From NCBI GenBank assembly GCA_019843655.1, contig JACDQD010000002.1, positions 16,949,154-17,013,153 of the forward strand: 64,000 bases of DNA. Direction: 5' to 3'. Positions 1 to 64,000 of this stretch are shown in pieces; the stretch's first letter is position 1, and each line of letters begins with the position of its first letter. This DNA comes from Lethocerus indicus. Lineage: Eukaryota > Arthropoda > Insecta > Hemiptera > Belostomatidae. Below the pieces are notes generated by a model. That model saw nothing but the letters and a program-made list of their open reading frames with translations, was not told the origin of the DNA and made no database searches. Both the position numbers and the translations under genes were made by a program.

Positions 1-595
1 GACAGCAAGTTAGAGCACGGGGGAGGGGGGGGGCAGTTATATAAAGCGATCCTCCAGTTGGTTGAACTTCAGCGTAATCCTCGTACGTCTTAACTAAAGA
101 AGTAATCCTCTTTACAAACTCGTGAAAGACAAGAAACAAACCGACAACGCTTCGAATACGAAACACCAATCTGCCCTTAAAGATTTCGGTTATGTACCTT
201 GGACTACATGTAGATGTGGTCAACATATATACAGGCCGTAAATGAGCATTTTTATAGTTATAATTAACAACAACTGTGTGAACAACTAATAAATCTACAA
301 CAAATATTACTATATGCTATATTTCATTTTATCTTCAGCCAACGAGTAGAATACCATTTTTTTAATTCCATTCTGTACTTTTTATGTTTTTTCAGATTCC
401 AAAGAAAATGAAGCTGATGTATAAATATATATTGCAGACTACAATTGCTAATAATTTCACCCCTTATATTATTGTCTGTAAATAATTGGAAAGTGTTATG
501 AACATCTCAATCTACTATGAAATAAATTTTTAAAAATAAAATTTATTTATAATAAATCTAACATTCTTATTTATTTAATATGTATTCCTAAATGT
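1..595. other. left-edge AT-rich sequence, possible 3' end of a neighbouring plus-strand gene
   Basis: No gene is recognised. Two weak coding hints lie on the plus strand. One is an open stretch from about 98 to a stop at 239-241 whose last residues include WTTCRCGQH. The other is a good acceptor (pyrimidine tract then CAG at 393-395) followed by a ten-codon tail reading SKENEADV before a stop at 422-424. AATAAA-like motifs follow near 287 and 521. These could be the last exon and 3' UTR of a gene entering from the left, but neither tail matches a family I know. Confidence 0.25.
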
Positions 596-599
596 TTAG

Positions 600-835
600 T
601 TTTAAATGTAATCTCCCCTCCAGTTTGGACTGCTTTTTCGGTAAATGTCCAGAGACAGTACAGGCACAATACTCCCACAGACAATCATTATGCTCAAGTG
701 ACTCACCACTATACTGAAAAAGCTACTGAAGATGCTGAGCAGCTGATACAAGTTTAGCAGAAGACCAAACCAAAGAAAGTAGACAGTAGTTTGATAGAAC
801 AATAGTACACCAAACCCTCATAGACCACCCAGCAT
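600..835 (-). mobile_element. diverged copy of the foldback/AT-element module
   Basis: Read on the minus strand, this segment aligns with the module seen at 19.6, 33.0, 47.7, 54.3 and 56.4 kb. It has the GGTGGTCT..GAGGGTTTGG start, then TTTGGTCTTCTGCTAAAC, then CATCTTCAGTAGC, then GTGAGTCACTT. The 66-codon open frame in it (602-802, minus) is incidental. It is the most diverged copy in the window and is probably an old insertion. Confidence 0.6.
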
Positions 836-2859
836 GTTTTTCTAGCTATAAATGTATACTTACAAAGAATAGAAAATATACTTGATTTAAAAACTGTTGA
901 TATTAAACAAATATTTTTACAATATAATTATTACAAAAAAGAAATAAATTAGTATCTTTTAAAATTTCAGGTAAAAGGTAAATCTAATTAATAAAAATAA
1001 CAATGAAACAAGCCAATCCTTGATATATTTTAAATGTTCTGTAAACCAGTGATACAGTCAACTTCACAAACTTTCATAGACAAAAACATAAGTTCTGAAT
1101 TCTTAAATTTAATGCAATGTGAAAACTTCCAATCTCAAATCTGATAGTTCATTGAAATTAATCCAATAAATAGTCACTATTTTCATATTTACATCTGAGT
1201 ACATTTATCCCATTCCATCAAAAAAGAATGAAATATCACATTATTCTTACAAAAATAATTGCATAAACATCTTTTTTATATATAAGTACTTAAACAATTA
1301 ATTTCACTAAACATTTAAAGTTATGGCTGCAGTAGAGAGATTATTATAGTTCAAAATATACAAAAGTATCACTGTTACAATATTTGAAAGTAATTCTTAG
1401 TCCTAAATACACAGGTAATTAATGTTCTTAATCCGTCCAAAACTGTTTTGTTATCAACTGTTATTACATAAACCATTATATACTAAAATTATTTTATTTT
1501 TTGCAGAAGTCAGGTTACTGTGCTTTAGATCAATGAACTGTTCACTCACATAAAAAAACCATTCCTTCCCATTTATACACTCTGTCCCATTTCAACATTT
1601 CACAACATTGCCAAATGTAAAAAATACTTTTAGATATACAACAGTTTCTTCTAACAATTTATTTTACATAACACCATCACATTGTTACTTATGTTAGATA
1701 AATTAAGAGCTATTTGTTTCAACAATTTGTTACTACATAACTCCATAAATATATAAGCAATATATATATTTATGTATATATAAAATTAAAAATTAAAAAT
1801 ATTAATAGAATAAATTCTTAAGCAATTTTCTGCAACAACCACAAAATTGACAATTGGTTTGGTATTTGAAAAACTCATAATAAATTTCCCTCTAGCCTTC
1901 TACATAATCATCTAATCACCTCTTGGTCCTTCAAATCTGAATTCCAACATTAACAAGCTAGGTAGGTATTGAATGTACAAAATGGAAAATATGCTATTTT
2001 ATATCTGTAAATACCTGTTTCCATGTGAGTACAAAATTAAACTGTCGTTTTTAGAGTTATGATCAGTTAAAATTTAAACCCGTAGATTGTAATGATGATG
2101 ACAATATTTGGAGACTATTTGTACTAAATACTAAAATACTAGGAAAACTAAATATAGATTATTTTATTCATGTATAATGAAAGTCATTATATTTCATTTG
2201 ATGACAGGTATGGTAATAATTTAAAAGTGTAGAAATAGATTTTGTTGTTGTATATATAGTATTAATAAAACTACAATTACTAATATTTCAAGCTATATGT
2301 TTCATATTTGCAGAAATTCAAAGCATATGAATAAAAAATAAAATCAGGAGTAAATATAATGGGACTAAACTCAAAATGGGGCTTCAATTAATAAAGATAA
2401 ATATGAGTCAACTATAAAATTACATCATTCAAGAACACTGATTCTTTAATTCTATCAATTTCTGGATATCAATATTTACCAAGATAAGGGGGTAATTAAA
2501 ATTTTTACTAAATGAATAATACACTCAACAAGTATTTAATTAACATTAAAATATTTTTAATATAAAGGTATTTGTCATAAAAAGTAAATTGAAGAAACGC
2601 ATATGAAATAATTTATACAATTATTAATTTCATAGCAGTCTTAGAGATGCAACAATGAAATTTCAATTCAAGTGTTTTGTAAAAAAAGTGTACTCTTTTA
2701 AAGGGCAAAACTGATGAAATAGAAACAGGTTAGGTAATGACAGGGACAATTATTTGCATAATTAGAATTAAAAAATTATTAATTATTCTCATAAACAAAA
2801 AATTCAATAAGCAGAGCATGCATATGCATGCAGTGCAATGCATGTACTTTGGAATATAC
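836..2859. other. very AT-rich noncoding sequence
   Basis: About 2 kb of strongly AT-rich DNA dense in stops in all frames, with many short A/T tracts. It could be 3' UTR or intergenic sequence between Elk and its left neighbour. No gene, RNA or repeat family is recognised. Confidence 0.5.
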
Positions 2860-2894
2860 AGTAGTAGTAGTAGTAGTATGTATATATACATATT

Positions 2895-2952
<58 letters not shown>

Positions 2953-2974
2953 TAAGGAGAGAGAGAGAGAGAGA
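2860..2974. repeat. compound microsatellite (TAG)n-(AT)n-(GA)n
   Basis: A (TAG)n tract at about 2860-2878 is followed by an (AT)n run at about 2898-2946 and a (GA)n run at about 2957-2974. The open frame across it is a translation of the repeat, not a gene. Confidence 0.95.
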
Positions 2975-4631
2975 TTCTAGGACACTGGCTGTAGGACGGT
3001 GGTGATTACGGACGATGAAACATCGATGTCCATCAGAATTTCAAATAAGGAGTATGTCAAATCCGGAGAACATTTTGGCCGTTTACTCCTCCTATGTCCC
3101 GTGGTTTGGCGGAATGACATTAAAAGTCAATACAGATATGAGTCTATAAGGATGGAGCGCAGCCACTTCAAGAGAAAACCGTTGGAATGATTTGGAGGTA
3201 ACATCGCGGTTGACGCCGCCAGCGGGAACAACGTCTACCTACCACCTGGAAATATAAAGATTGCCGTAGGCAAATCAAGAAAGAGTTGTCACTAGTCTCA
3301 CGCTTCCGGTGAGTTCGCGTCTTGAGGTGGGAAAAATATTGGTTAACCCGTGGTTGACCCACCGCTGATCCGGGATTTTTCCTGTTTTTGGAAACCACCC
3401 ACTTGCATGCATCGGTGTCACCGAGTGAGTCTCGATGAAAGTTATAGTCCACAGGTTCTACGCTAATTTTAGTAAATCTTCATGAATAATAATAACCATT
3501 ACACCTTTTCATTTACGCGGAGGCGTAAATTTACAAAACGCGGACGCCTTTTCAGTTACAAAAAAACGGAACAAACGTGGCGCATTTACTAATAAGACGG
3601 GACGATCAAAATGACGAACAAAACTGTATAGGGGACCATCCCAGCGAAAACAGGACCTCAGCCTAACTGGGACGGTAAGTACCGTCGCACTAAAAGTGCC
3701 TTGTTTATGGATCAAACAACTCTCAGTCTCGAGATTCTTTAAGGGGCTATAATAGGGACAATAAAACAAATAACCATTCAAGATATAAAAGCAACACGGT
3801 TACCCGCAGATATTACAATGAAGAAGCCACGGGGAAAATGTATAAAATGTCCGAGACCTAGGAAGAAATTCACAATTCCGTTGGGCACGGCCCAACCGTG
3901 TACCGGCGTCCTTCCATTCTCTCGTTAGAATCGCCTACTCTGAGACTGCCGCAAGAGTGACCAAGTGTGGTTCATATAAATTATCCAGACGACAAACGAA
4001 ACAGGAAACAGAAATATATAGAACAACTTAGAGATTAAGATAAACCGAGACATCTAGTTTAACACCCAGCTGAGTAAAAGGTTCGAGAGGATACTCGTTC
4101 GAGTGTCGTTAACGTTTTAAGTTTACTATAGATTTATTTGGGCATCTATTAAATTCATATTTATGGTCTTATTCCCATTATTCGCATCCATTGGACTATC
4201 ACTTATCGCGGAAGCTTCATTATATATGACAACATTAATCCGAAACAACTTCTGTTTCCCTGTCATTTTGGGAACAGAAATAAACCGATGCATCGGAAGA
4301 ACCAAAGCCAATACCGTTCCAAGATTGGTAAAACAGAGTTAGTAACGCTGATCGGTAAGTACATTGAGCAGTCGTAAACGACGGTTGTTCCTTGTACAGT
4401 AAAAACTACCTAGGAATTAAATGTTAACTAAAAACTAGTAATATATTGTATTATATAATATAAGAAATTATTATATTTTATACGGTACAACGAGACGGTT
4501 CTTGCGACCGCAGAGTAGGAAAAAGCAATGGCTCAGTTAATACACATTTATAAAAGAAGCTGAAAATAGGTAAATCGTAGTACCTGTTCTGGTAGGTCGT
4601 TTGGGATCGGCGATCCGATGACTCGGGATAC
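2975..4631. other. noncoding region downstream of the Elk stop, probable 3' UTR/flank
   Basis: About 1.65 kb lying 3' of the Elk stop in Elk orientation. Open frames here are short, on both strands, and unlike known proteins. A minus-strand AATAAA (TTTATT at about 4133-4138 on the plus strand) lies roughly 0.5 kb past the stop and could be the Elk polyadenylation signal. No other feature is recognised. Confidence 0.4.
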
Positions 4632-56996
<52,365 letters not shown>

Positions 56997-57491
56997 TTAG
57001 ACTAAAAATTACATGGAAGCACAAATTTTAGATAGGATGCTGGATAAATATACTGATTAATGATTTTGTCTATCTCTGTATGTCAAGAACGTAATTCGTA
57101 CTCTGACTTCTAGAATAACTAATAGGGAAGGATGTTTTTTTAATGTATTTTTTTATGATTTATGTATCATAGAATGCGCTAGCCATAATTCTAATTGTTT
57201 TTGTTACTGCGTTGCTTTCCGATAAATGTGAGGATGGATGGATTTAACGGAAGACTGTCTCTGCGTGGACGGAGGCTGAAGAGAGAGGACTGGAGAAGAG
57301 GAGGTGGAAAAGAGGGTTGGTGTTGGTGTGGGTTTTGGGCACACAGGAGAGCAGTGGGCATCACTTGAAAAGATTGGTTCCCAAGACGGGCATCAATATT
57401 TATGAGCGGGACAGAGAAGCGACCGCTCCCTCTCCTAAACCTGCTTCTATTTACTGGCTCCACCTCAGACCGGGCTTTGTTTTTAACTTAC

Positions 57492-57600
57492 CTGACGGCT
57501 AGCGCCACGATTCATCGTGTTCAATCGAGCATAATTGCAGTCCTATCGCGGAGACAAACCGTCCAATTCCGTCTAAGCATTGTGAATGTCGATAATTTCT
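57492..57600 (-). other. Elk: candidate Elk 5' UTR exon (3' end defined, 5' end unknown)
   Basis: On the minus strand a near-perfect donor (CAG|GTAAGTTA) ends a GC-richer segment at 57492. About 0.5 kb further 3' there is a good acceptor (TTGGCAG|GAGGAGG, exon side from 56968) eight bases before the Elk start codon, so a 5' UTR intron of 57491-56969 is plausible. The 57600 boundary is arbitrary. The segment contains upstream ATGs. Transcript evidence is needed to confirm it. Confidence 0.4.
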
Positions 57601-58440
57601 GAAGTATGTCACTCGTTTCATATAAGAATTACTAAATTATTAACAAAATATTATTAAAATTATATCATTTTAATTGACGGTATGATAATATGTGATATTT
57701 GTTAGTTAAACAATATTATATCCGCACCATCATAATAGTGGTTACAAATATTTGAAAGTGTTCAGATCTCTAAACCGAGGTAATTAAGTGAGTTTGAGGG
57801 GATAGGAGGGTGTTGTCTACAACAGTGATGAATGACGAGAATTCCAATGCAAATGACAGCGCCGTCGGTATTCCGGCGCGTTCTGATACTAACCCTCAAA
57901 GCTCGAAATTATCGCTGGCTTAGCATTAGCCCCTTTCTAGTTTTCAATTAGCGGATCGACGACGCTAATTAAATACTACCATGCAATTTTATGGGTTTTT
58001 ACATTCTTTCTGCCTACACGTCGGAAACATAATTTTAGTATAGCAAATGAATGAGTTTATTGGCTGTTATTTATTAAAGTTAATTGCTTAAGCCTAAATT
58101 GCTTCAATTGTTTTAAAATGAAATCGGACAAAATATCTGCATTTATTTTGTGAAATGTTTCGCGTATAATTGGCTGCGACCCTAACGGAAAACGGGTTTT
58201 CATAATTCTTTATGTGTTACTAATTTACCTTTTGTCGACGTCAACTGTTTGTGCCGTACAGGGCGTTTTATTTGTTTCAGGGGGTTTTATACCGCCGTAT
58301 TTGTAGCAGGTTTTCCCTGCTACGCCCCCGCCACCCAGACCACATTCAAGAACACCTTTTGTTATCTAACATATCTCCATCTTTTAAAATGTTTATTTTA
58401 GGACTCCAATGAGTAATTAAGAAAAGTGCGTTTCCGGGGT

Positions 58441-58480
58441 TACTACTATTTAATGTTATTACTAACATTAAATAGTAGTA
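58441..58480. repeat. perfect 18-bp-stem hairpin with 4-nt loop
   Basis: TACTACTATTTAATGTTA and its exact complement TAACATTAAATAGTAGTA surround TTAC. About 1.5 kb upstream of the Elk start codon. Confidence 0.95.
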
Positions 58481-60288
58481 TTATTTCGTTTTAAGTGAAC
58501 CTAGCCCACCACCTAGCGTCATTTTAATTGTTCTAATCATTTTATACCAATGATCAATATTTATTAATGTATGACTCTGGTTTTTTTTAATTCAATGAAT
58601 TTAATAGCCGAGGGTTCGCTAAAGGTATTTATTTGAATTCTGTACAATCGCACAAAGATAAAGTTGCGTTCATTATAAATAATAGTTCATATTCATAAGA
58701 GTGAACGTCCCCGAACTAAACGACCCCTCTAAAAAGTACATAGGCATTAAGATTGCTACCCTCGCTGATAAGGGCTTGCCCAGAAGATTTGCCCTCGAGA
58801 TGCATAGAAATCATAATTAATGAGTTGTCACGGGGTCTAGGAGTGGAATGAATATTAGAAATCGCATTCAAACTTCTTCAGTTCGCAAGTACTTACACTT
58901 GCCTGTAAGTTGAGAACCTACACGAGAGGCTAAAACTCGGGCAAACAAACGCAAACACGAATATAAATATTTAGAATATCTAAATACAATTATAAATACG
59001 ATTCAGTTGTTGAATATACGACGTACGAGAATATGCTATATGTGCTTAGACGGAGAAATAGATAAAATAAAAGGTGGAGATCGAAAACATTTCGTTCGCG
59101 GAGAATAGGGTGGTTGTTGTGGAAGTGGTAGTGAAACAAAAGTATGATTGAAGAAGACCTGTTGCTGTAAGGGTGTCTCGTGCCGACCGACGTTCAACTT
59201 GAGCGGCCTCTTCAACTTGACCAGAATAAAAGAAAAGAGGCTCCTCCTCCTACCGCTCCTCATCCAAAAGGGCCGCCTCCTCTGTATCCCCAGTTCTCTC
59301 ACTCCTCCCATTCTCATTTCCCAATCCAGAACACGCATTACATTTCGTACGGCTCGACGGAAAGCAAACAATTCTTTTAACCGGGTTGAATAAAACGGAA
59401 TGTTAAATTGCACAGTCACCGATACACCCTGCAAATACATTGGGTGTTGTCACACCCAATACTTAATAAACTGAGTGCCCACCGGTTTCATCACTCTTGG
59501 TATCTTTATTTCTATTGCTGTCGCCAATATTTTACCCTCGTTAAATTAGTGAGTCACCTAGGCACGTCGGTTGCCGACGGAATATCCAAAATTTATTACC
59601 ACTGGAATAAGATAATATTCCCTAACATTGTGCACCCCCAGATATATCTTAAATGTTATATTCTGTGCATTAACTGACAGAAACCGATTAACTAAATTTG
59701 CCATTGCGCTATATATATTAATTTCATTTTTTACTCTCTCGATTCGGAGAAGCCAGAGAACCGAGAATGGAGGTTCTTTTAAAAACGAGGAAAAATGTGA
59801 TCTTGAAGAATATTCTCGAGGGGGAACCAATGTCATTTGCACGAAAACAGCCTGACAGGATTTCTGTCTCAAATCCCAACTAGGACAGTTAAGGTACTGA
59901 AAAATTGATTACGGACTGACATAGGATTCGGTCAGAAAGTTTCTACCAACAGGCAAGTTTGAAAGGATTACAAATGGAGATAGAACTCTATAGATCTATT
60001 ATTAGAGTTGTATATATAATATGTTTTATATAGTCAGTTAATGCATCCATCCACCGTAAGAGCGGTCATTAAGCAGTCCCCCCTTGAGCGATGGCGAAGA
60101 ACCGAAACCGTCCTAGGGCAACACCGAACGGGCGAGGTAGGTCGGCAGGTCGGCCAGCTCACAATATTCTCAATGGGCGAAGCCCCGCAGTGCTTCGGTA
60201 TAATGGAATAAATTATGGAAATGCTTCAATTAAGTAAGCGAATCGGGCTTTTTTAATATCCGCCACCCCCAAAGTGTAACGCGTTGTT

Positions 60289-60306
60289 CCCCCCCCCCCC
60301 CCCCCC
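60289..60306. repeat. C18 homopolymer
   Basis: Eighteen consecutive C residues; its length is likely variable and error-prone in assembly. Confidence 0.95.
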
Positions 60307-63300
60307 GCAAACGGCAGTTTCCTGAAATTAAACTCGTTCGAGAGGGACGGATTTGTCACGTTCACAGGAGTCGGACGGTACCAGGAAGCGTTGTCGGTAG
60401 GATATTTAATACCATTTTATACGACTACATGTAAATTATTCCAGAAAAGGCCGGAACAGATTCAAGAATCCAAGTGTATACTTTTTCCGGATTCTGCAGA
60501 AGGTGCAAGATGTTGGAAAATATATTCACTTCGATACCGCATAACTTATAGTTTATTAAATAGGAAGGTAACATTTTGTGGATTAGTAAAAAAGAGTCTT
60601 CACTCCGTATTATCATTTTGCGATTCCCCGTTATCAATTTGGCGGGTTAGTTTTGAGAACGGACGTTTTATATTTACACCTGATATACGGGACGTGAATC
60701 AACACCTGTTTTTATATCCTATCATAAATTTGTCAGCGCCGAAAGCGTTCAAAAGTGTTCATTCGAGCGGGCCCGAAGCCGGATCGAATAAAGGGGACGG
60801 ATTATAAAACTGGCGGTACCCTGCGGCCATTAGCATTTCAATGGCCTTCCGTTTGTCCACCCTGAGATCCATACAGGAACCGTACTTCCTACTCCAAAAC
60901 TTATCCACCTCCCGTACACCGATAGAATTAAATTGTTGTGTTACCCCTAACTAAAATCACCCATCATTTAAATTTTTTTACAATTCACGATAGCACGAAC
61001 AACTGCTCCTCAGGCTACAGGCTATCCCATATTCTGCAAATTTGATTACTGAAAAATATTTATTCATTTGAGGTAAAAAATAACAAGTGACAGGGCAATT
61101 CCCGAACTTCAAGTGCATTCTAATTTTACCATTTGATCACTATTTTATTTTATCAATATTATTTTTGTTTCAGAGTGGCCAGAAAAACAGGCAAATTTTG
61201 TCACGTCAGTTGCATGAATACCCTTATGTCAATATTGGTCGCATGTCTAGTCCGCTTTAAAAACCGTTCTTTTCGTCCTGCTTAAATTGTTTGTTTCTCA
61301 TTTTGGAATGTTGCTATTTTGATGCGGGCTAAAAGTCTTGTCTCTGGCATCATTGAACGGGCGCGATAAACCGTTATCGGCCCGCTGATACCGCCGGCTA
61401 CGTCGAACTCAGCCTTCGTCGAAACAGAATAAAAACCCTAGAAGTGTACACTCTAAACGAATAACAACAAAAGCGAATAGAATAAAACAGTTGGACGAAA
61501 GGAATTGTTGGCTGATAATTGGTTCATTGAATCCCCATTTAGGCTCCATCCAGTTTACAATGTACGAATAAAGCAGATAGCAGGATAGCAGAGTTATAGA
61601 ATATACCGTCATCGACCCGGTTCAACGGGAACGAACTGCGTGGAGTAGTTTCGTCGCTACTGTGAATTCAATCCAAGAACACGTACAGGGCAAGAATCTG
61701 ATGATACATTCAATTTTGTTATGTTACCAACATGTCGGCAAGCAGAGAACATAGTGTCTTTTATGTCATCGCAATAGTTTTAGGCAGAATTTAATTTCCG
61801 GATTTGAAATTTTCACTAAAGAGAACCGAGTTTTCAACCGACGTAAGGCAAACTTAACGATTTAGCCACTAAAATTGTATTTCTTCTTCGATTAACAGTT
61901 GAAAGATAGCCGAAACTGCTACGAAATCTGTAAAAATCGTTAAGTTATATTTATCACCGGTATCGGTAAGCAGGTATAAACCAGGAAAATTTGGTGGGAG
62001 CGGTTCGATAAGCTCTACTGTAACAAGTATCACAATATTTCATCCGACCATTTCACAGGACCTAGAAAAAAGCGACAGAAAATGCGTCTGGAATGAAATA
62101 TTTTGGGTCAAGTTTTCATCCCGACTAGAAAGAGTGGGGTCTAAGGGTAATTGTACACTCTAATGCTCGGAATCGAAACTATTTTAATTAACGAACAGCA
62201 ACAGGGCGGTGTAAGTGCCAACAGAATTTGGTATTGTCATCAGAAAGTCATCCCAGCATGAAAGATGAAATGCTACTGACGACTCTGAAAAGCCGAAACT
62301 TGTCTGGCTTTCGACCAAATAGGCGGGTGAATTTCATCGAATCCCTGGCGGGCCCCCACAAAGATTCCAATAGAGATGATACGAATATTTTGTTTTTATC
62401 CAATTTCAAATTTCCACTTAATGGACGGTATACACCCTGTTGTTCTTAGAACCAAACGAAAAAAATCCAATTTCAGTAGGTATGATTAGTTATGTGAGAA
62501 AAAAATTAGTCCCAGATCTAATATTGGCTGAAAAACACTCGCATTTCTAATTCCAGTACCCATAGAAATAGAAGATGTAAACTTAAACCCTACGGGAATT
62601 GGAGCAAATAAGAATAAGCTAATTTGTGGGTAATAGGGAGTTAGTCCGTACTATTCATTGAACCGGGTCGATCCTGTAATTGGAGGGTACTATCTTATTA
62701 TTGGCTCTCGATTCCTTTCACAAAAAGAATTCGGAAATGTGTTTTTATTGAACCAATTATGATACTCGTGAATAATTCAAGCGCAGTTTTCGTAATAACA
62801 GCTCGACTATAATTGGAGAAGTACATTCTGGGGCGTATAACAGAAATTGTTTCGCTTTATATATAGGGTATAGGATACGATCTTTGAAATTCACGTTTTA
62901 TGCCAATTCCCGGCGGACATCCGTTGGCGTGCCATCAAAGAGGGTATCAAAGAGGTTCCTCTCCCCCCTATTGCATTATAATGTATAAAAAGACAATTTT
63001 TGTCTTGGAAGACACACTGTTTAGATTGGTCCATGGTTGCTCTCCAAAGCATACCACTGTGTCATTATTTAGTGATTAAAACCTAAATCGAAACCTTTCT
63101 TAACTTACATATTTAGTCATCCAACTATTTTCTGCCTATTTAGTCCCAGACCGGGCGGAATCTCGTAGCGGGTTAAGTACTAAGGTTTAAACTGGTTAAG
63201 TACTACAAAAAAATTCTACTACTCAGTATAGCTATATGAAATAAATATAACTTTACGATTAAGTATTTAAAACCAAAGGTAGGATAATTACGTGGGTAGA

Positions 63301-64000
63301 GTAGACACAGGTACTTATAGATTGATTTTATACTTTGCTTATTGCAACGTAATTATTACGACAGACTGGCGAACCTGTCGGTACCAGTGTTGTGGTCCGT
63401 GTCGAAGATGTGAAAAGAGAGTGGAGAGGAGCCTCTCATAAAGTAGAAACGCTTTTAAGGGGGACAACACCGTGAGTTATTAGCCGGGCACAACGAGGGA
63501 TAAGTGTTCCGGCACCGCCTATCCCGCTCCCTTTAATATCCGCCCGAAGGGCTCCCAAAATCTACTGCAAATCGGCTCCAGCTCCACTTACAAACCCATC
63601 AAAACATCTTGGCCCAGGTGATTCCACCATAGTGCGCTCGATGAATATAAATAATTACAAAAAATTAAAATTAGGATTCAAATAATAATAATAAATTAAC
63701 GAGTAGTTATTTTAATACTAATAAAAATGAAAATATAATTGGGACAATCGTCTGTTTATTTCTTTTTTTAACTATTAAGACCAACGGTTAACATTCATTA
63801 AACGCCTTCGCAATTATTATTAAACCTTATAATTGTGGTTTCGGCTGTCGGTACAGCGTTATTTTTTGTCCTTTTACTTTTGTACAATCCACTTATAGTT
63901 AGAAGTACAATTGTGGCATGTTTATTTCTGACTCGATAGACTGTCTAAAAGAAGCTACCCAGTGATGGCACTTTTTACTTGAAACTTAAGGAACTGGACC

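Larger units (their letters stand above)
57601..64000. other. upstream flank of Elk: probable 5' regulatory and intergenic DNA
   Basis: About 6.4 kb with no recognised gene. Contains an 18-bp-stem hairpin at 58441-58480 and a C18 tract at 60289-60306. The largest frames (59036-59440 minus, 134 codons; 60391-60807 plus, 138 codons) show no family signature. The Elk promoter is expected somewhere here or just 5' of 57492, but no core motif can be assigned. Confidence 0.4.

Noticed and set aside
59036..59440. 134-codon minus-strand frame and overlapping plus-strand frames
   Set aside because: Frames open on both strands of one GC-richer patch; neither resembles a known protein.
60391..60807. 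138-codon plus-strand frame upstream of Elk
   Set aside because: No domain or family resemblance and ordinary noncoding composition; likely chance.

Overview
The window looks like one arthropod, probably insect, nuclear locus. It is AT-rich, split into small exons with GT..AG introns and rich in microsatellites and non-autonomous transposons. The taxonomic call rests on insect-like protein sequences and cannot be taken further by eye.

The backbone is a single gene on the minus strand, the ether-a-go-go-like voltage-gated potassium channel Elk (KCNH3/4/8 family). It runs from a start codon at 56960 down to a stop at 4632, more than 52 kb. Fifteen coding exons can be placed with continuous splice phase: PAS/eag domain (exons 1-3), linker (4), S1-S6 and pore (5-9), C-linker and cyclic-nucleotide-binding homology domain (9-11), and a C-terminal tail with a short coiled coil (12-15). 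A noncoding 5' exon is likely near 57492. Intron 1 alone is about 35.1 kb.

Two genes are nested in Elk introns on the opposite (plus) strand. Taf9, a histone-fold subunit of TFIID/SAGA, has five exons at 11139-13192 in Elk intron 5 and a poly(A) signal at 13363. A MYCBP-like (c-Myc-binding protein/AMY-1) gene has three exons at 18305-20138 in Elk intron 3. It was assembled here from exons too short to stand out as open frames.

Intron 1 and the flanks hold mobile DNA. A family of non-autonomous elements carries roughly 60-bp terminal inverted repeats around 11-14 tandem copies of a 70-bp minisatellite (about 25.3-26.4, 48.1-49.0 and 55.0-56.1 kb). The last two are joined to a second conserved module that recurs alone at about 0.6-0.8, 33.0 and 54.3 kb. 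At 19.6 kb that module forms a 197-bp foldback insert with 16-bp target-site duplications, inside the second intron of the MYCBP-like gene. The 48 and 55 kb composites lie in inverted orientation around about 6 kb of sequence, and the second ends about 0.4 kb from Elk coding exon 1. A degraded Jockey-like LINE tail (27.1-27.5 kb) and a possible integrase zinc-finger remnant (33.2-33.4 kb) are also present.

No rRNA, tRNA, CRISPR or prokaryotic features were seen. All exon boundaries are manual calls from splice consensus, reading phase and remembered family conservation; none was checked by search or transcript data.
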